A stretch of 64,000 bases of DNA, taken from contig NZ_CP045928.1 of assembly GCF_009664855.1 (NCBI RefSeq), positions 4,026,107 through 4,090,106 of the forward strand. The letters run 5' to 3'. Positions 9,038 to 16,774 of this stretch are shown here, one piece after another (positions within the stretch are counted from its first letter, which is position 1; each line of letters opens with the position of its first letter). This DNA comes from Flavobacterium sp. SLB02 (GTDB lineage Bacteria; Bacteroidota; Bacteroidia; Flavobacteriales; Flavobacteriaceae). The notes under the pieces were generated by a model. That model saw only the letters and a list, made by a program, of their open reading frames with translations, was not told the origin of the DNA and made no database searches. Both the position numbers and the translations under genes were made by a program.

Positions 9038-9589
9038 ATGAAAACAATATTTTCACTATTAAAATTAACACTGCTTACCTTAATTCTCTTTGCAGTTATT
9101 TATCCTCTTGCCATTTACGCAATTGCACAATTTGCTCCAAATCATGGAAAAGGAGAAACTATTTCGGTGAACGGAAAAGTGGTGGGATACCAAAAAATTG
9201 GTCAGAAATTCGATAAGTCGAATTATTTCTGGGGAAGACCTTCGGCTGTTGATTATAATGCTGCCGGAAGTGCAGGTAGTAATAAAGGACCAAGTAATGC
9301 TGAATATCTGGCTTTGGTTCAAAAAAGAATCGATACGTTTTTAGTTGTTCATCCTTATTTGAAAAAAACAGAAATTCCTGCCGATATGGTTACCGCTTCA
9401 GGAAGTGGACTCGATCCAAATATTTCTCCACAAGGTGCTTTGATCCAGGTCAAACGTGTTGCTAAAGAAAGAAAACTCGACGAGAATAAAGTAAAAGCTT
9501 TGGTTGAATCTAAAATTAACACAGCTGTTATGGGACCTGAAACAGTTAATGTTTTGGAATTGAATGTTGCACTTGATAGATTGAAGTAA
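9038..9589 (+). CDS. kdpC: Potassium-transporting ATPase subunit C
   Basis: 183 aa, normal length. KdpC is the single-span accessory subunit that stabilises the KdpAB complex. One N-terminal membrane helix is visible (residues 7-29, LTLLTLILFAVIYPLAIYAI). Family motifs follow: FWGRPSAVDYNAAGSAGSNKGPSN near 66-89, and DMVTASGSGLDPNISPQGALIQVKRVA near 117-143. Downstream stands a perfect palindrome (9624-9650) and about 160 bases before the porin gene. Confidence 0.97.
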   Translation: MKTIFSLLKLTLLTLILFAVIYPLAIYAIAQFAPNHGKGETISVNGKVVGYQKIGQKFDKSNYFWGRPSAVDYNAAGSAGSNKGPSNAEYLALVQKRIDTFLVVHPYLKKTEIPADMVTASGSGLDPNISPQGALIQVKRVAKERKLDENKVKALVESKINTAVMGPETVNVLELNVALDRLK

Positions 9590-9623
9590 TACGTTTTTAA
9601 ATAACCAAATCTTACAATAAATA

Positions 9624-9650
9624 CCTAACAGGTTTTGAAAACCTGTTAGG
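9624..9650. repeat. Perfect 27-base palindrome
   Basis: CCTAACAGGTTTT (9624-9636), a central G and AAAACCTGTTAGG (9638-9650) pair without mismatch. It could be a weak terminator or a dispersed palindromic repeat between kdpC and the porin gene. No long T tract follows. Confidence 0.75.
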
Positions 9651-9811
9651 ATAATAAACACCTTTTTTACCCCAAAAAAACTAGCCCCGTAGTAGTTGAA
9701 AATCTTTTTTTGTCGGGTTCGACACAAAGAATTACTTCCTCAGTTCGCTTTCGCTCGCGTGACAGAGATAGCGGGAAAAAATCTACTAATAAATAATTGA
9801 ATACCAGAAAA

Positions 9812-10888
9812 ATGAAAAAAATAATACTTACCGCTTTAATCGCTTTTGGTTTTAGCAATTTACACGCGCAAGAAGAAACAAAAAGCCCCTTTACCTTTTC
9901 GGGATATGTAGAGACTTATTATAGTTATGATTTTGCAAAACCCGATGATCATACCCGACCAAACTTTTTTTACAATTTTAATAAAAGCAATGAGGTGAAC
10001 ATCAATTTGGGTCTGGCAAAAGTGAATTATTCCAAAGATAATGTTCGTGGAAATTTTGCTTTAATGGCCGGAACTTACGCCGAATATAATATGGCCGCTG
10101 AACAAGGTTTATTGAAAAACATTTACGAGGCCAATGTTGGTGTAAAGATCTCGCAAAGCCATAGTTTATGGATTGATGCGGGAATCATGCCAGCGCATAT
10201 AGGTTTTGAAAGTGCCATTGGTAAAGATTGCCAGACTCTGAGCAGAAGTATTTTGGCTGAAAATTCGCCTTATTATGAAACGGGAGTAAAAATTGGTTAT
10301 ACCTCTGAGTCCGGAGAATGGTATCTGGCCGCAATGTACTTAAATGGATGGCAACGCATTGAGAAAGTAAAAGGCAATCAAACGCCTGCTTTTGGAACGC
10401 AGGTTACTTATAAACCATCGCAGAGCGTAATTTTGAACTGGAGCACCTATGTTGGAAATGAGCAAGCAGATATTGAGAAAAAATGGCGTTATTTTAATAA
10501 CTTTTATGGGCAATTTAAGCTAGGCGACAAAACAAATCTTACGGCTGGTTTTGATGTTGGATCGCAACAAGCGGCTAAAGACAGCAATAAATACGATACC
10601 TGGTTTTCGCCTGTTTTGATTCTGCAATACAAACCAACAGATAAAATTCAGCTTGCAGCCCGTGGCGAATATTATAGTGATGAAAAAGGAGTTATTATTT
10701 CAACAGGAACTCCAAACGGTTTTAAAACTTACGGATTTTCAGCTAACTTTGATTACTTAGTTACTGATAATGTAATGTTTAGAATCGAGGCAAGAAATCT
10801 TTCAAGTAAAGATGAAATATTTACAAAAGACAATCTCCCAACCGATAACAATACCTTTGTAACGACTTCGCTGGCGATTAGTTTTTAA
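9812..10888 (+). CDS. Outer-membrane beta-barrel porin linked to kdp
   Basis: 358 aa from ATG 9812. An in-frame TTG at 9797 is less likely, because the signal peptide MKKIILTALIAFGFSNLHAQ starts at 9812. The mature protein alternates short beta strands (FTFSGYVETYYSYDF, RNFNLGLAKVNYS-like segments, GEWYLAAMYLNGWQ) and ends in SLAISF, with a C-terminal Phe as expected for a barrel inserted by the BAM complex. It resembles the BBP2/OmpL-like putative porins found in Bacteroidota kdp clusters. Placed between kdpC and the KdpD-like sensor, it probably lets K+ or other solutes through the outer membrane. The specificity is inference. Confidence 0.85.
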   Translation: MKKIILTALIAFGFSNLHAQEETKSPFTFSGYVETYYSYDFAKPDDHTRPNFFYNFNKSNEVNINLGLAKVNYSKDNVRGNFALMAGTYAEYNMAAEQGLLKNIYEANVGVKISQSHSLWIDAGIMPAHIGFESAIGKDCQTLSRSILAENSPYYETGVKIGYTSESGEWYLAAMYLNGWQRIEKVKGNQTPAFGTQVTYKPSQSVILNWSTYVGNEQADIEKKWRYFNNFYGQFKLGDKTNLTAGFDVGSQQAAKDSNKYDTWFSPVLILQYKPTDKIQLAARGEYYSDEKGVIISTGTPNGFKTYGFSANFDYLVTDNVMFRIEARNLSSKDEIFTKDNLPTDNNTFVTTSLAISF

Positions 10889-10910
10889 ACATTAAAATTT
10901 GTTTTTTTTA

Positions 10911-11000
10911 CCATTAAGATAGTAAGAAAGTTAAGCTTTGTCTTTATAATCTATATTGAGAAAATTAGGCTTTGCCTTTATTGGCTTACTATTTTAATGG
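10911..11000. repeat. Inverted repeat between porin and KdpD-like genes
   Basis: CCATTAAGATAGTAAG (10911-10926) and CTTACTATTTTAATGG (10985-11000) pair at 15 of 16 positions around a 58-base loop that itself contains two AAGCTTTG/AGGCTTTG segments. A related copy is at 12185-12243. Confidence 0.7.
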
Positions 11001-11047
11001 TTTAATTATTAAAAAAACTTTATGACTTAGCACCTTCAGTCAAAATC

Positions 11048-12175
11048 ATGGAACAGGAAAAAGAAAATAATGCACAGCACTTTCTCGATTTAATTCAGAA
11101 ATCACGAAAAGGAAAGTTTAAGGTCTATATTGGGATGAGCGCCGGTGTAGGAAAAACGTATCGGATGCTACAAGAGGCGCATTCGTTACTGAAAAACGGA
11201 ATCGACGTGAAAATTGGTTATATCGAAACCCATATGCGAAAGGAAACGCATGAACTCTTATCTGGTTTGCCCCTTATTCCACGGCGAACCATTTTCTATA
11301 AAGGCAAAGAGCTCGAGGAGCTAGATGTACAGGCGATTATCAATCTGAGACCTGAAGTGGTAATTGTGGATGAATTGGCCCATACCAATGTTGAAGGAAG
11401 TAAAAACGAAAAACGCTGGCAGGATGTCCTGGAGATTCTCGAGGCAGGAATCAATGTAATATCGGCAGTGAATATTCAGCATATTGAGAGTCTGAATGAA
11501 GATGTAAAACGCATTACAAATGTTGATGTTCAGGAACGAATTCCCGATAATGTTTTGCGGTTGGCAGATGAAGTGGTCAATATCGATTTAACGGCTGAAG
11601 ATTTGATTGCGCGTTTAAAAGAAGGGAAAATTTATACCCCTGATAAAATTCAGACCGCGTTGACCAACTTTTTTAAATCGGATCAGATTTTACAATTGCG
11701 TGAATTGGCCCTGAAAGAAGTAGCAAGTCAGGTGGTTCGAAAAGTGGAAAGCGAAGTGCCTCAGCTACATGCTTTAAGACACGAAAAACTTTTGGCCTGT
11801 ATTAGCAGTAATGATAAAACAGCTAAAATTGTAATTAGAAAAGCAGCGCGCTTGGCGAGTTATTACAACGGATCCTGGTATGTTTTGTATGTAGAAACCC
11901 CAAAGGAAAGCAGTACTAAAATCGCGCTGGACAAACAACGCCATTTGATTAATAATTTTAAACTGGCCGTACAATTGGGCGCGGAAGTCATTAAATTAGA
12001 GAATAAAAATATTGCCGATGCTATTTTAATGGCGGTGGAAGAAAAACACATCACAACTGTTTGCATCGGAAAACCGCATTTGAATTTATTTAAAGTAATT
12101 TTGTCTACAACGATTTTCAGACGTTTACTAAACAGTCTGTCTTTATCGAATGTAGACCTTGTTATTTTATCGTAA
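11048..12175 (+). CDS. kdpD: KdpD N-terminal sensor protein (KdpD + Usp domains, no kinase)
   Basis: 375 aa. Residues 20-230 are the KdpD input domain (KFKVYIGMSAGVGKTYRMLQ), with a Walker A-like loop at G29-T37, VIVDELAHTNVEGS near 114-127 and SAVNIQHIESLN near 158. Residues about 250-375 form a universal-stress-protein fold. The four-helix membrane part and the histidine kinase found in E. coli KdpD (894 aa) are missing and are replaced by the separate kinase gene that follows. In KdpD this region senses K+ and c-di-AMP in some Gram-positives. Which ligand acts here is unknown. Split KdpD is common in Bacteroidota. Confidence 0.93.
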   Translation: MEQEKENNAQHFLDLIQKSRKGKFKVYIGMSAGVGKTYRMLQEAHSLLKNGIDVKIGYIETHMRKETHELLSGLPLIPRRTIFYKGKELEELDVQAIINLRPEVVIVDELAHTNVEGSKNEKRWQDVLEILEAGINVISAVNIQHIESLNEDVKRITNVDVQERIPDNVLRLADEVVNIDLTAEDLIARLKEGKIYTPDKIQTALTNFFKSDQILQLRELALKEVASQVVRKVESEVPQLHALRHEKLLACISSNDKTAKIVIRKAARLASYYNGSWYVLYVETPKESSTKIALDKQRHLINNFKLAVQLGAEVIKLENKNIADAILMAVEEKHITTVCIGKPHLNLFKVILSTTIFRRLLNSLSLSNVDLVILS

Positions 12176-12184
12176 CTTTTTTTA

Positions 12185-12243
12185 CCATTAAGAAATTAAG
12201 AAAACTTGAAGCTTTGACCTTACAAAACTTAATAACTTAACGG
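12185..12243. repeat. Inverted repeat between the KdpD-like gene and the kinase gene
   Basis: CCATTAAGAAATTAAG (12185-12200) faces CTTAATAACTTAACGG (12228-12243), pairing at 13 of 16 positions. The left arm matches the repeat at 10911 in 13 of 16 bases, and AAGCTTTG follows in both, so they are members of one family. Confidence 0.6.
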
Positions 12244-12279
12244 TTCCTATATAGAAAAACTTGTTTTTAAATAAACGTC

Positions 12280-14001
12280 ATGAGAATTAAAACTAAATTG
12301 AATCTGGGAGTTGGATTGTTATTTTTAATGATTATTATACTCTCGCTAGTGAGTGGGTATTCTGTTTTTTTGATAAAAGCAGACACTGAGAATATTCTCA
12401 AAGCCAATTATAATACCCTGGAATATTCCAGAAATATGATTTTGTCTTTGGATGGCACTACAATCAGTACCGATAACAAGCTTCATACTTTTAAAGAATA
12501 TTTGCAAAAACAAATGCAAAATGTTACCGAGCCCGGAGAAAAAGAAGCAACAGCAAGTCTGGAGAAAAGCTTTGCCCTTTTAGAAAAAAACAGTTCAAAT
12601 GAAGGGGTAAAAACACAAATCAGACAGGATATTTTTGCCATTATGAAACTCAATCTCGATGCCATAAAGCAGAAAAGCGATATTGCCAAACATACCGCCG
12701 AGACGGCCAATTTATGGATTGCCATTGTGGGAACTTTATGTTTTTTGATTGCCTTTAATTTACTGGTGAATCTGCCCAATAATATTGCCAACCCTATTAA
12801 AGAACTAACCCAGAGTATTAAAGAGATTGCCAATAAAAATTATTCGGAACGTGTGCATTTTACCAATCATAACGAATATGGAGATCTGGCCAAATCCTTT
12901 AATACCATGGCGCAAAAACTTCAGGAATACAACAATAGTAATTTGTACAAATTATTCTTCGAGAAAAAACGACTTGAAACCCTTATCAATAATATGCACG
13001 ATCCTATTATTGGGTTGGATAATGAAGGTCTGGTTTTGTTTGCAAATGATGAAGCCTTGAAAATTATCGGAATGAAATCTGAAGACCTTATTGGTCAATC
13101 GGCTTCGACTTTGGCTTTATCCAATGACCTAATTCGTTCTTTGATCTTGAAAGAATTAGCCTCTGATTCTCAGAAAAAACAGCCTTTGAAGATTTTTGCT
13201 AACGCAAAAGAAAGTTATTTTGATAAGGAAACCATCAATATTACCATAACACCAACGGGAGAAGAAAAACAAATCAATATTGGCGATGTTATTATCCTTC
13301 GAAATATTACCTTATTTAAAGAACTTGATTTTGCCAAAACTAATTTTATAGCGACGGTTTCCCATGAACTAAAAACACCAATTGCTTCTATAAAACTAAG
13401 TCTTCAATTGCTTGAAAATACCAAAACTGGCCAGATGAATGATGACCAGAAACAATTGGTGGAAAGTATTAAAGATGACAGTCAGCGTTTATTGAAAATA
13501 ACAGGTGAATTGCTGAATTTATCACAACTGGAAACCGGAAACATTCAGTTGAATATCGAGAAAAGTAATCCGTATGCTATTGTACATTATGCTACCGAAG
13601 CGGTAAAGATTCAGGCCGATCAAAAACAAATCAAACTCCTAATTGATGCCGATGAAAATCTACAGGATGTAAGAGCCGACAGCGAGAAAACAGGCTGGGT
13701 TTTAATTAATTATCTCTCCAATGCCATTACCTATTCATCTGAAAAAAGTACGATTGTCATTAAATTAAAACAGGAAAATGATCAGATCATATTTCAGGTG
13801 ATCGATACCGGAAAAGGAATTGATGCCAGATATAAAGACAAGGTTTTCGATAAATATTTTCAGATTCCCGGAAGTCAAAAATCAGGAACAGGACTTGGTC
13901 TGGCCATCAGTAAAGAATTTATTGAAGCCCAGAATGGTAGCATTGGCGTTGAAAGCAATTTAGGTTTGGGAAGTACTTTTTGGTTTTCGCTCAAAGTTTA
14001 A
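12280..14001 (+). CDS. Membrane histidine kinase of the kdp cluster (HAMP-PAS-HisKA)
   Basis: 573 aa. Order: membrane helix 8-30, periplasmic region about 31-143, membrane helix about 144-165, HAMP about 168-220, PAS about 228-330, HisKA with H362 in ATVSHELKTP, then HATPase_c with N, G1 (DTGKGIDARY) and G2 (GTGLGLAISKEF) boxes. It supplies the kinase part missing from the KdpD-like protein upstream. The two probably act together, with the KdpD/Usp protein modulating this enzyme, but that is inference. No response regulator follows, so the sigma-54 regulator at 1759 is the most likely phosphate acceptor. No terminator is evident after the stop codon. Confidence 0.93.
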   Translation: MRIKTKLNLGVGLLFLMIIILSLVSGYSVFLIKADTENILKANYNTLEYSRNMILSLDGTTISTDNKLHTFKEYLQKQMQNVTEPGEKEATASLEKSFALLEKNSSNEGVKTQIRQDIFAIMKLNLDAIKQKSDIAKHTAETANLWIAIVGTLCFLIAFNLLVNLPNNIANPIKELTQSIKEIANKNYSERVHFTNHNEYGDLAKSFNTMAQKLQEYNNSNLYKLFFEKKRLETLINNMHDPIIGLDNEGLVLFANDEALKIIGMKSEDLIGQSASTLALSNDLIRSLILKELASDSQKKQPLKIFANAKESYFDKETINITITPTGEEKQINIGDVIILRNITLFKELDFAKTNFIATVSHELKTPIASIKLSLQLLENTKTGQMNDDQKQLVESIKDDSQRLLKITGELLNLSQLETGNIQLNIEKSNPYAIVHYATEAVKIQADQKQIKLLIDADENLQDVRADSEKTGWVLINYLSNAITYSSEKSTIVIKLKQENDQIIFQVIDTGKGIDARYKDKVFDKYFQIPGSQKSGTGLGLAISKEFIEAQNGSIGVESNLGLGSTFWFSLKV

Positions 14002-14032
14002 TTATTATTTATTTTTATTAAAATTATTTTAG

Positions 14033-14194
14033 ATTATAAATAAAGAAGAAACATCTGAAAAGCATTTATATGAATTAACTTCTAAAGAGGAGTCTTCTAT
14101 TGAAATAAGTCGAGCTCAAATCAAAAACGGTAAATTTCATAAAAATGAAGATGTAATTTCAGAAATGAAAAAATGGTTAAAAACAATAGCTTGA
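14033..14194 (+). pseudogene. C-terminal remnant of an antitoxin-like gene
   Basis: An open stretch of 53 codons follows an in-frame TAG at 14030, has no ATG, and ends at TGA 14192. It reads LYELTSKEESSIEISRAQ then IKNGKFHKNEDVISEMKKWL, the typical C-terminal half of small type II antitoxins (IELSKKQIENGEVxxHEEVMxxMKKWL). The DNA-binding N-terminal half is missing, and no toxin gene follows before the PAP2 gene. This is likely debris of a lost toxin-antitoxin pair. An ATT start giving a short live peptide cannot be excluded. Confidence 0.5.
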
Positions 14195-14260
14195 TCGATC
14201 TTTAAAAAAATACAATATTTAGCCAATCTTAATTAAACTATCTGTTTTAAAACCAACAGA

Positions 14261-14287
14261 TTAATATTAACTTAAGGTTCCGTTAAG
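14261..14287 (+). promoter_or_regulatory. Tandem TTAAG operator of OmpR/PhoB type
   Basis: TTAAT (14261), TTAAG (14272) and TTAAG (14283) recur with an exact 11-base period. Direct repeats at 11 bases are the usual arrangement of OmpR-family response regulator sites. The array ends 57 bases before the PAP2 start codon, a suitable place for activation. Confidence 0.5.
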
Positions 14288-14311
14288 CTCCAAATAATTG
14301 CATCAGGCATT

Positions 14312-14340
14312 CGTTATTATTGCAACTTATAACAATAACG
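14312..14340. promoter_or_regulatory. Inverted repeat abutting the PAP2 start codon
   Basis: CGTTATTATT (14312-14321) and AACAATAACG (14331-14340) are complementary at 9 of 10 positions with a 9-base spacer, four bases before ATG 14345. The left arm overlaps a possible TATTATTG -7 box, so it may be a repressor site or a leader hairpin. Confidence 0.35.
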
Positions 14341-14344
14341 ACAG

Positions 14345-15106
14345 ATGTTTTACAAAGCGGTTTCTCTGGTATTTTTATTCGTTTTTTTAAGTGCAAATGC
14401 ACAACAAAACGATTCTATAACAAAACTTGACAGTACTTCAAATCATTTAAAATTCAATTACAAGCAATTGATCATTCCAGGAGTATTAATTGGATATGGC
14501 GTAATTGGAATTGGAAATGATCAGCTCTTAAGCTTCAATCACCAAATCAAGGCTGAAGTTACCGAAGATATTGATGAGAAAATCACCATTGATGACTTCT
14601 CGCAATATGCCCCTGCGGCATCTGTGTATGCTTTGAATGCTTTTGGAGTAAAGGGCAAGAACAATATGCGCGATCGCTCGGTGATTTTTGTAACGTCTTA
14701 TGTTATAATGGCTTCAACGGTTTTGGGTTTAAAGTCAATTGTAAAAGAAGAACGACCAGATGCAAGTTCGAAGAACTCTTTCCCCTCCGGACATACAGCA
14801 ACTGCTTTTGCAGGAGCCGAGTTTTTATGGCAGGAATACAAAGACAAATCGATCTGGTATGGAATTGCAGGTTATGCCGTTGCAACGGGAACGGGATTAT
14901 TTAGAATTTACAACAACCGCCATTGGCTCACTGATGTTGCCGCGGGAGCAGGAATTGGGATTTTGAGTACTAAATTGGCCTATTGGATCAATCCGTATAT
15001 TACCAGAAAATTATTCAAATCATCTTCTGAAAGTAATTCAACTTCTATGATAATGCCTTTTTATAATGGGCAACAATATGGGCTTGGTTTTGTGAAGGTC
15101 TTTTAG
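14345..15106 (+). CDS. PAP2 superfamily phosphatase, exported
   Basis: 253 aa with an N-terminal signal segment (MFYKAVSLVFLFVFLSANAQ). The three parts of the phosphatidic acid phosphatase signature are present: KEERPD near residue 140, PSGHT near 149, and RIYNNRHWLTD near 188-198, carrying the catalytic His residues. Such enzymes remove phosphate from lipid pyrophosphates or phosphatidic acid at the periplasmic face. The substrate here is unknown. The gene stands alone behind a tandem operator typical of OmpR-type regulators, so it is probably induced by envelope or metal stress (inference). Confidence 0.9.
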   Translation: MFYKAVSLVFLFVFLSANAQQNDSITKLDSTSNHLKFNYKQLIIPGVLIGYGVIGIGNDQLLSFNHQIKAEVTEDIDEKITIDDFSQYAPAASVYALNAFGVKGKNNMRDRSVIFVTSYVIMASTVLGLKSIVKEERPDASSKNSFPSGHTATAFAGAEFLWQEYKDKSIWYGIAGYAVATGTGLFRIYNNRHWLTDVAAGAGIGILSTKLAYWINPYITRKLFKSSSESNSTSMIMPFYNGQQYGLGFVKVF

Positions 15107-15153
15107 AAATTCATTGTCTTAATGGTCTTTTTAAAGGAAGTTTTAATATGCAT

Positions 15154-15684
15154 TTAGAGTAATTTTCTATCCTGTAAAATTGCTGTTTCATACTCAATTG
15201 AATTGTTCAGTCTTTTTAAATCATCAATTAAATAGTCTATTTGTGCCAATCCAATCTCTTTATACCTTTCGATATGCTCTTCACTCAATTTAATTTCTCT
15301 TTGAATATCTGCTATTCCCCCTAAAAAGCACCAAAGAAAATATTCTTCATTAAATCTTCGAAATATGAAATCCCAATCTTCAAAATATAAAATCTGCCCT
15401 TTTACATTAGTAAAATCAAAATAGTTCTCAGCATATCTAAAGCCTTCAAAAGCTTTGTTTTGAAATCTAATATTTTTGAAGTTATCTTTAACAATGATGC
15501 TATTAATACATTCAATATCCTTATGATCCAGATGATATACAAATTTCAATTCTTCCAGTAATTCTTTATCATCAATAAAGCCTACCACCTTTTGAAATCT
15601 ATACAATTTTTCATTCCATTGTGTAACTGTAAAATTTGTTCTGGTTATAAAACTTCCAATTCCTGTGTAAAGAATAAATATCAT
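15154..15684 (-). CDS. Hypothetical protein, 176 aa
   Basis: I do not recognise the family. The protein is rich in aromatic and acidic residues (GQILYFEDWDFIFRRFNEEYF, then IERYKEIGLAQIDYLIDDL), probably mostly alpha-helical, with a weakly hydrophobic N-terminus (MIFILYTGIGSFI) that could be a start misjudgement or a short anchor. It is convergent with the PAP2 gene (47 bases between stops) and is preceded by a possible 41-aa reading frame on the same strand. No conserved catalytic pattern is evident. Confidence 0.6.
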   Translation of the reverse strand: MIFILYTGIGSFITRTNFTVTQWNEKLYRFQKVVGFIDDKELLEELKFVYHLDHKDIECINSIIVKDNFKNIRFQNKAFEGFRYAENYFDFTNVKGQILYFEDWDFIFRRFNEEYFLWCFLGGIADIQREIKLSEEHIERYKEIGLAQIDYLIDDLKRLNNSIEYETAILQDRKLL

Positions 15685-15713
15685 TTAGCTTTTATTTTTT
15701 CCCTTAAAATTAT

Positions 15714-15839
15714 TCAGACCGACTCCATGTATCCTATAAGGCCACATTTCAGTTCCTTTTGCCCCTTTGAATGTCCTCTATTTGAGGTTTTTTCATATCC
15801 TTCATCCTCTTTGCTTTGACTATCAGAATCATAACTCAT
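15714..15839 (-). CDS. Possible 41-aa reading frame
   Basis: ATG at 15839 (minus) to TGA at 15714 gives a hydrophilic peptide starting MSYDSDSQSKEDEGYEKTSN, with one Cys near the end (KCGLIGY). It lies 29 bases upstream of the 176-aa gene on the same strand. It may be a real small gene, the end of a degraded one, or chance. No family is recognised. Confidence 0.22.
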   Translation of the reverse strand: MSYDSDSQSKEDEGYEKTSNRGHSKGQKELKCGLIGYMESV

Positions 15840-15915
15840 AGCATATTGAGAAATGCAAATAGAAGAGGTAAATCATATTTGATGAAATTTTGTTTATCTC
15901 ACCCAGTATAAACTC

Positions 15916-16689
15916 TTACGTATTTGACGTATTATTTTTAATTTCCATTACTTCTCTTTTCACTTCCAAAAGCAAATCCTTCATACTTTGGGATTCTGTT
16001 TGTTCATGGCGTTTATCACTTCGTCCAATGCTGCATTCATACTCCCAGATTTCTAAAATATCTGAAGCTTTCACTTCATAATTGGGATAAAAACGATTGT
16101 CAGATTCCAAAACCAAAGCATTCTTTTTATTCTTATTGAGACGTTTGTAGACCATCCCTTCATTTTTGGTAATCAGGATATAGGTTCTGCCATCCATGAC
16201 CTCTCCTAGCCTCTCTACATAGCGGCCAATGATAATGGATCCGTCCTCATGTGGGGGCATTGAATCGCCTTCTACGGGAAATCCGCGGTGTTTTCCCGGT
16301 CCTAAAAACGGAAGGGAAACCTGTTGCAGACTCTCGATATATTCCGGATCGGCATATCCGTTTAGGTAACCTGCTTTGGCCTTTTGAGATACAATCTCGA
16401 TATAATTCTCCCCAAAACTATCTACTTGTATGGGTAAAATAAGTCGGTTGCCTTCTAATTTTATCAAGTTTTCTATATTGATTTTACGTATGTCCACAGA
16501 CAATAATAAATCAATACTCATATGAAAATATAAAGCAATCTGCTTTAAAATATCATATGGCGCCTCGGAGGTTCCATCTTCGTATTTAACGTATCTTCCT
16601 CGGGTAATTCTAAGGTTTTCAGCTAATTTCTCCTGAGATATTTTATGCTTAACCCTCAATGCTCTGATGTTATCTGAAAATAAGGACAT
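15916..16689 (-). CDS. LexA/UmuD-like S24 repressor with XRE helix-turn-helix
   Basis: 257 aa from ATG 16689. The frame is open further upstream into the neighbour, but helix-turn-helix homology begins at MSLFSDNIRALRVK. Residues 5-65 are an XRE-type DNA-binding domain (ISQEKLAENLRITRGRYVKY). Residues about 105-215 are an S24 domain with a cleavage-site pair A106-G107 (KAKAGYL), Ser143 in EGDSMPP and Lys182 in VYKRL. The spacings (36 and 39 residues) resemble E. coli LexA (G85, S119, K156). It is therefore expected to cut itself when RecA is active and derepress the divergent polymerase cassette. No phage genes lie nearby, so a prophage repressor role is less likely. Confidence 0.88.
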   Translation of the reverse strand: MSLFSDNIRALRVKHKISQEKLAENLRITRGRYVKYEDGTSEAPYDILKQIALYFHMSIDLLLSVDIRKINIENLIKLEGNRLILPIQVDSFGENYIEIVSQKAKAGYLNGYADPEYIESLQQVSLPFLGPGKHRGFPVEGDSMPPHEDGSIIIGRYVERLGEVMDGRTYILITKNEGMVYKRLNKNKKNALVLESDNRFYPNYEVKASDILEIWEYECSIGRSDKRHEQTESQSMKDLLLEVKREVMEIKNNTSNT

Positions 16690-16749
16690 AATTAATTTGT
16701 TATAATTTGGAACAACAAATATACAAAAAAATGTTATCATCTGTACTAA

Positions 16750-16766
16750 TTTTGTTTCATACAAAA
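16750..16766. promoter_or_regulatory. Candidate operator of the damage cassette
   Basis: TTTTGT-TTCAT-ACAAAA is a perfect 6+6 inverted repeat overlapping a TAATTTTG -7-like box (16747-16754) for the rightward genes. A second, longer-spaced pair TTTGTT/AACAAA (16697-16719) lies near the repressor start. Binding by the S24 repressor is inference. Confidence 0.45.
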
Positions 16767-16774
16767 ACAAGGAG

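Noticed and set aside
14033..15684. Active toxin-antitoxin system
   Set aside because: Only the C-terminal part of an antitoxin-like frame is left, without a start codon, and no toxin-like gene adjoins it.
15916..16689. S24 repressor as a prophage or mobile-element regulator
   Set aside because: No integrase, structural phage genes or att-like repeats flank it. The divergent repair genes explain it better.
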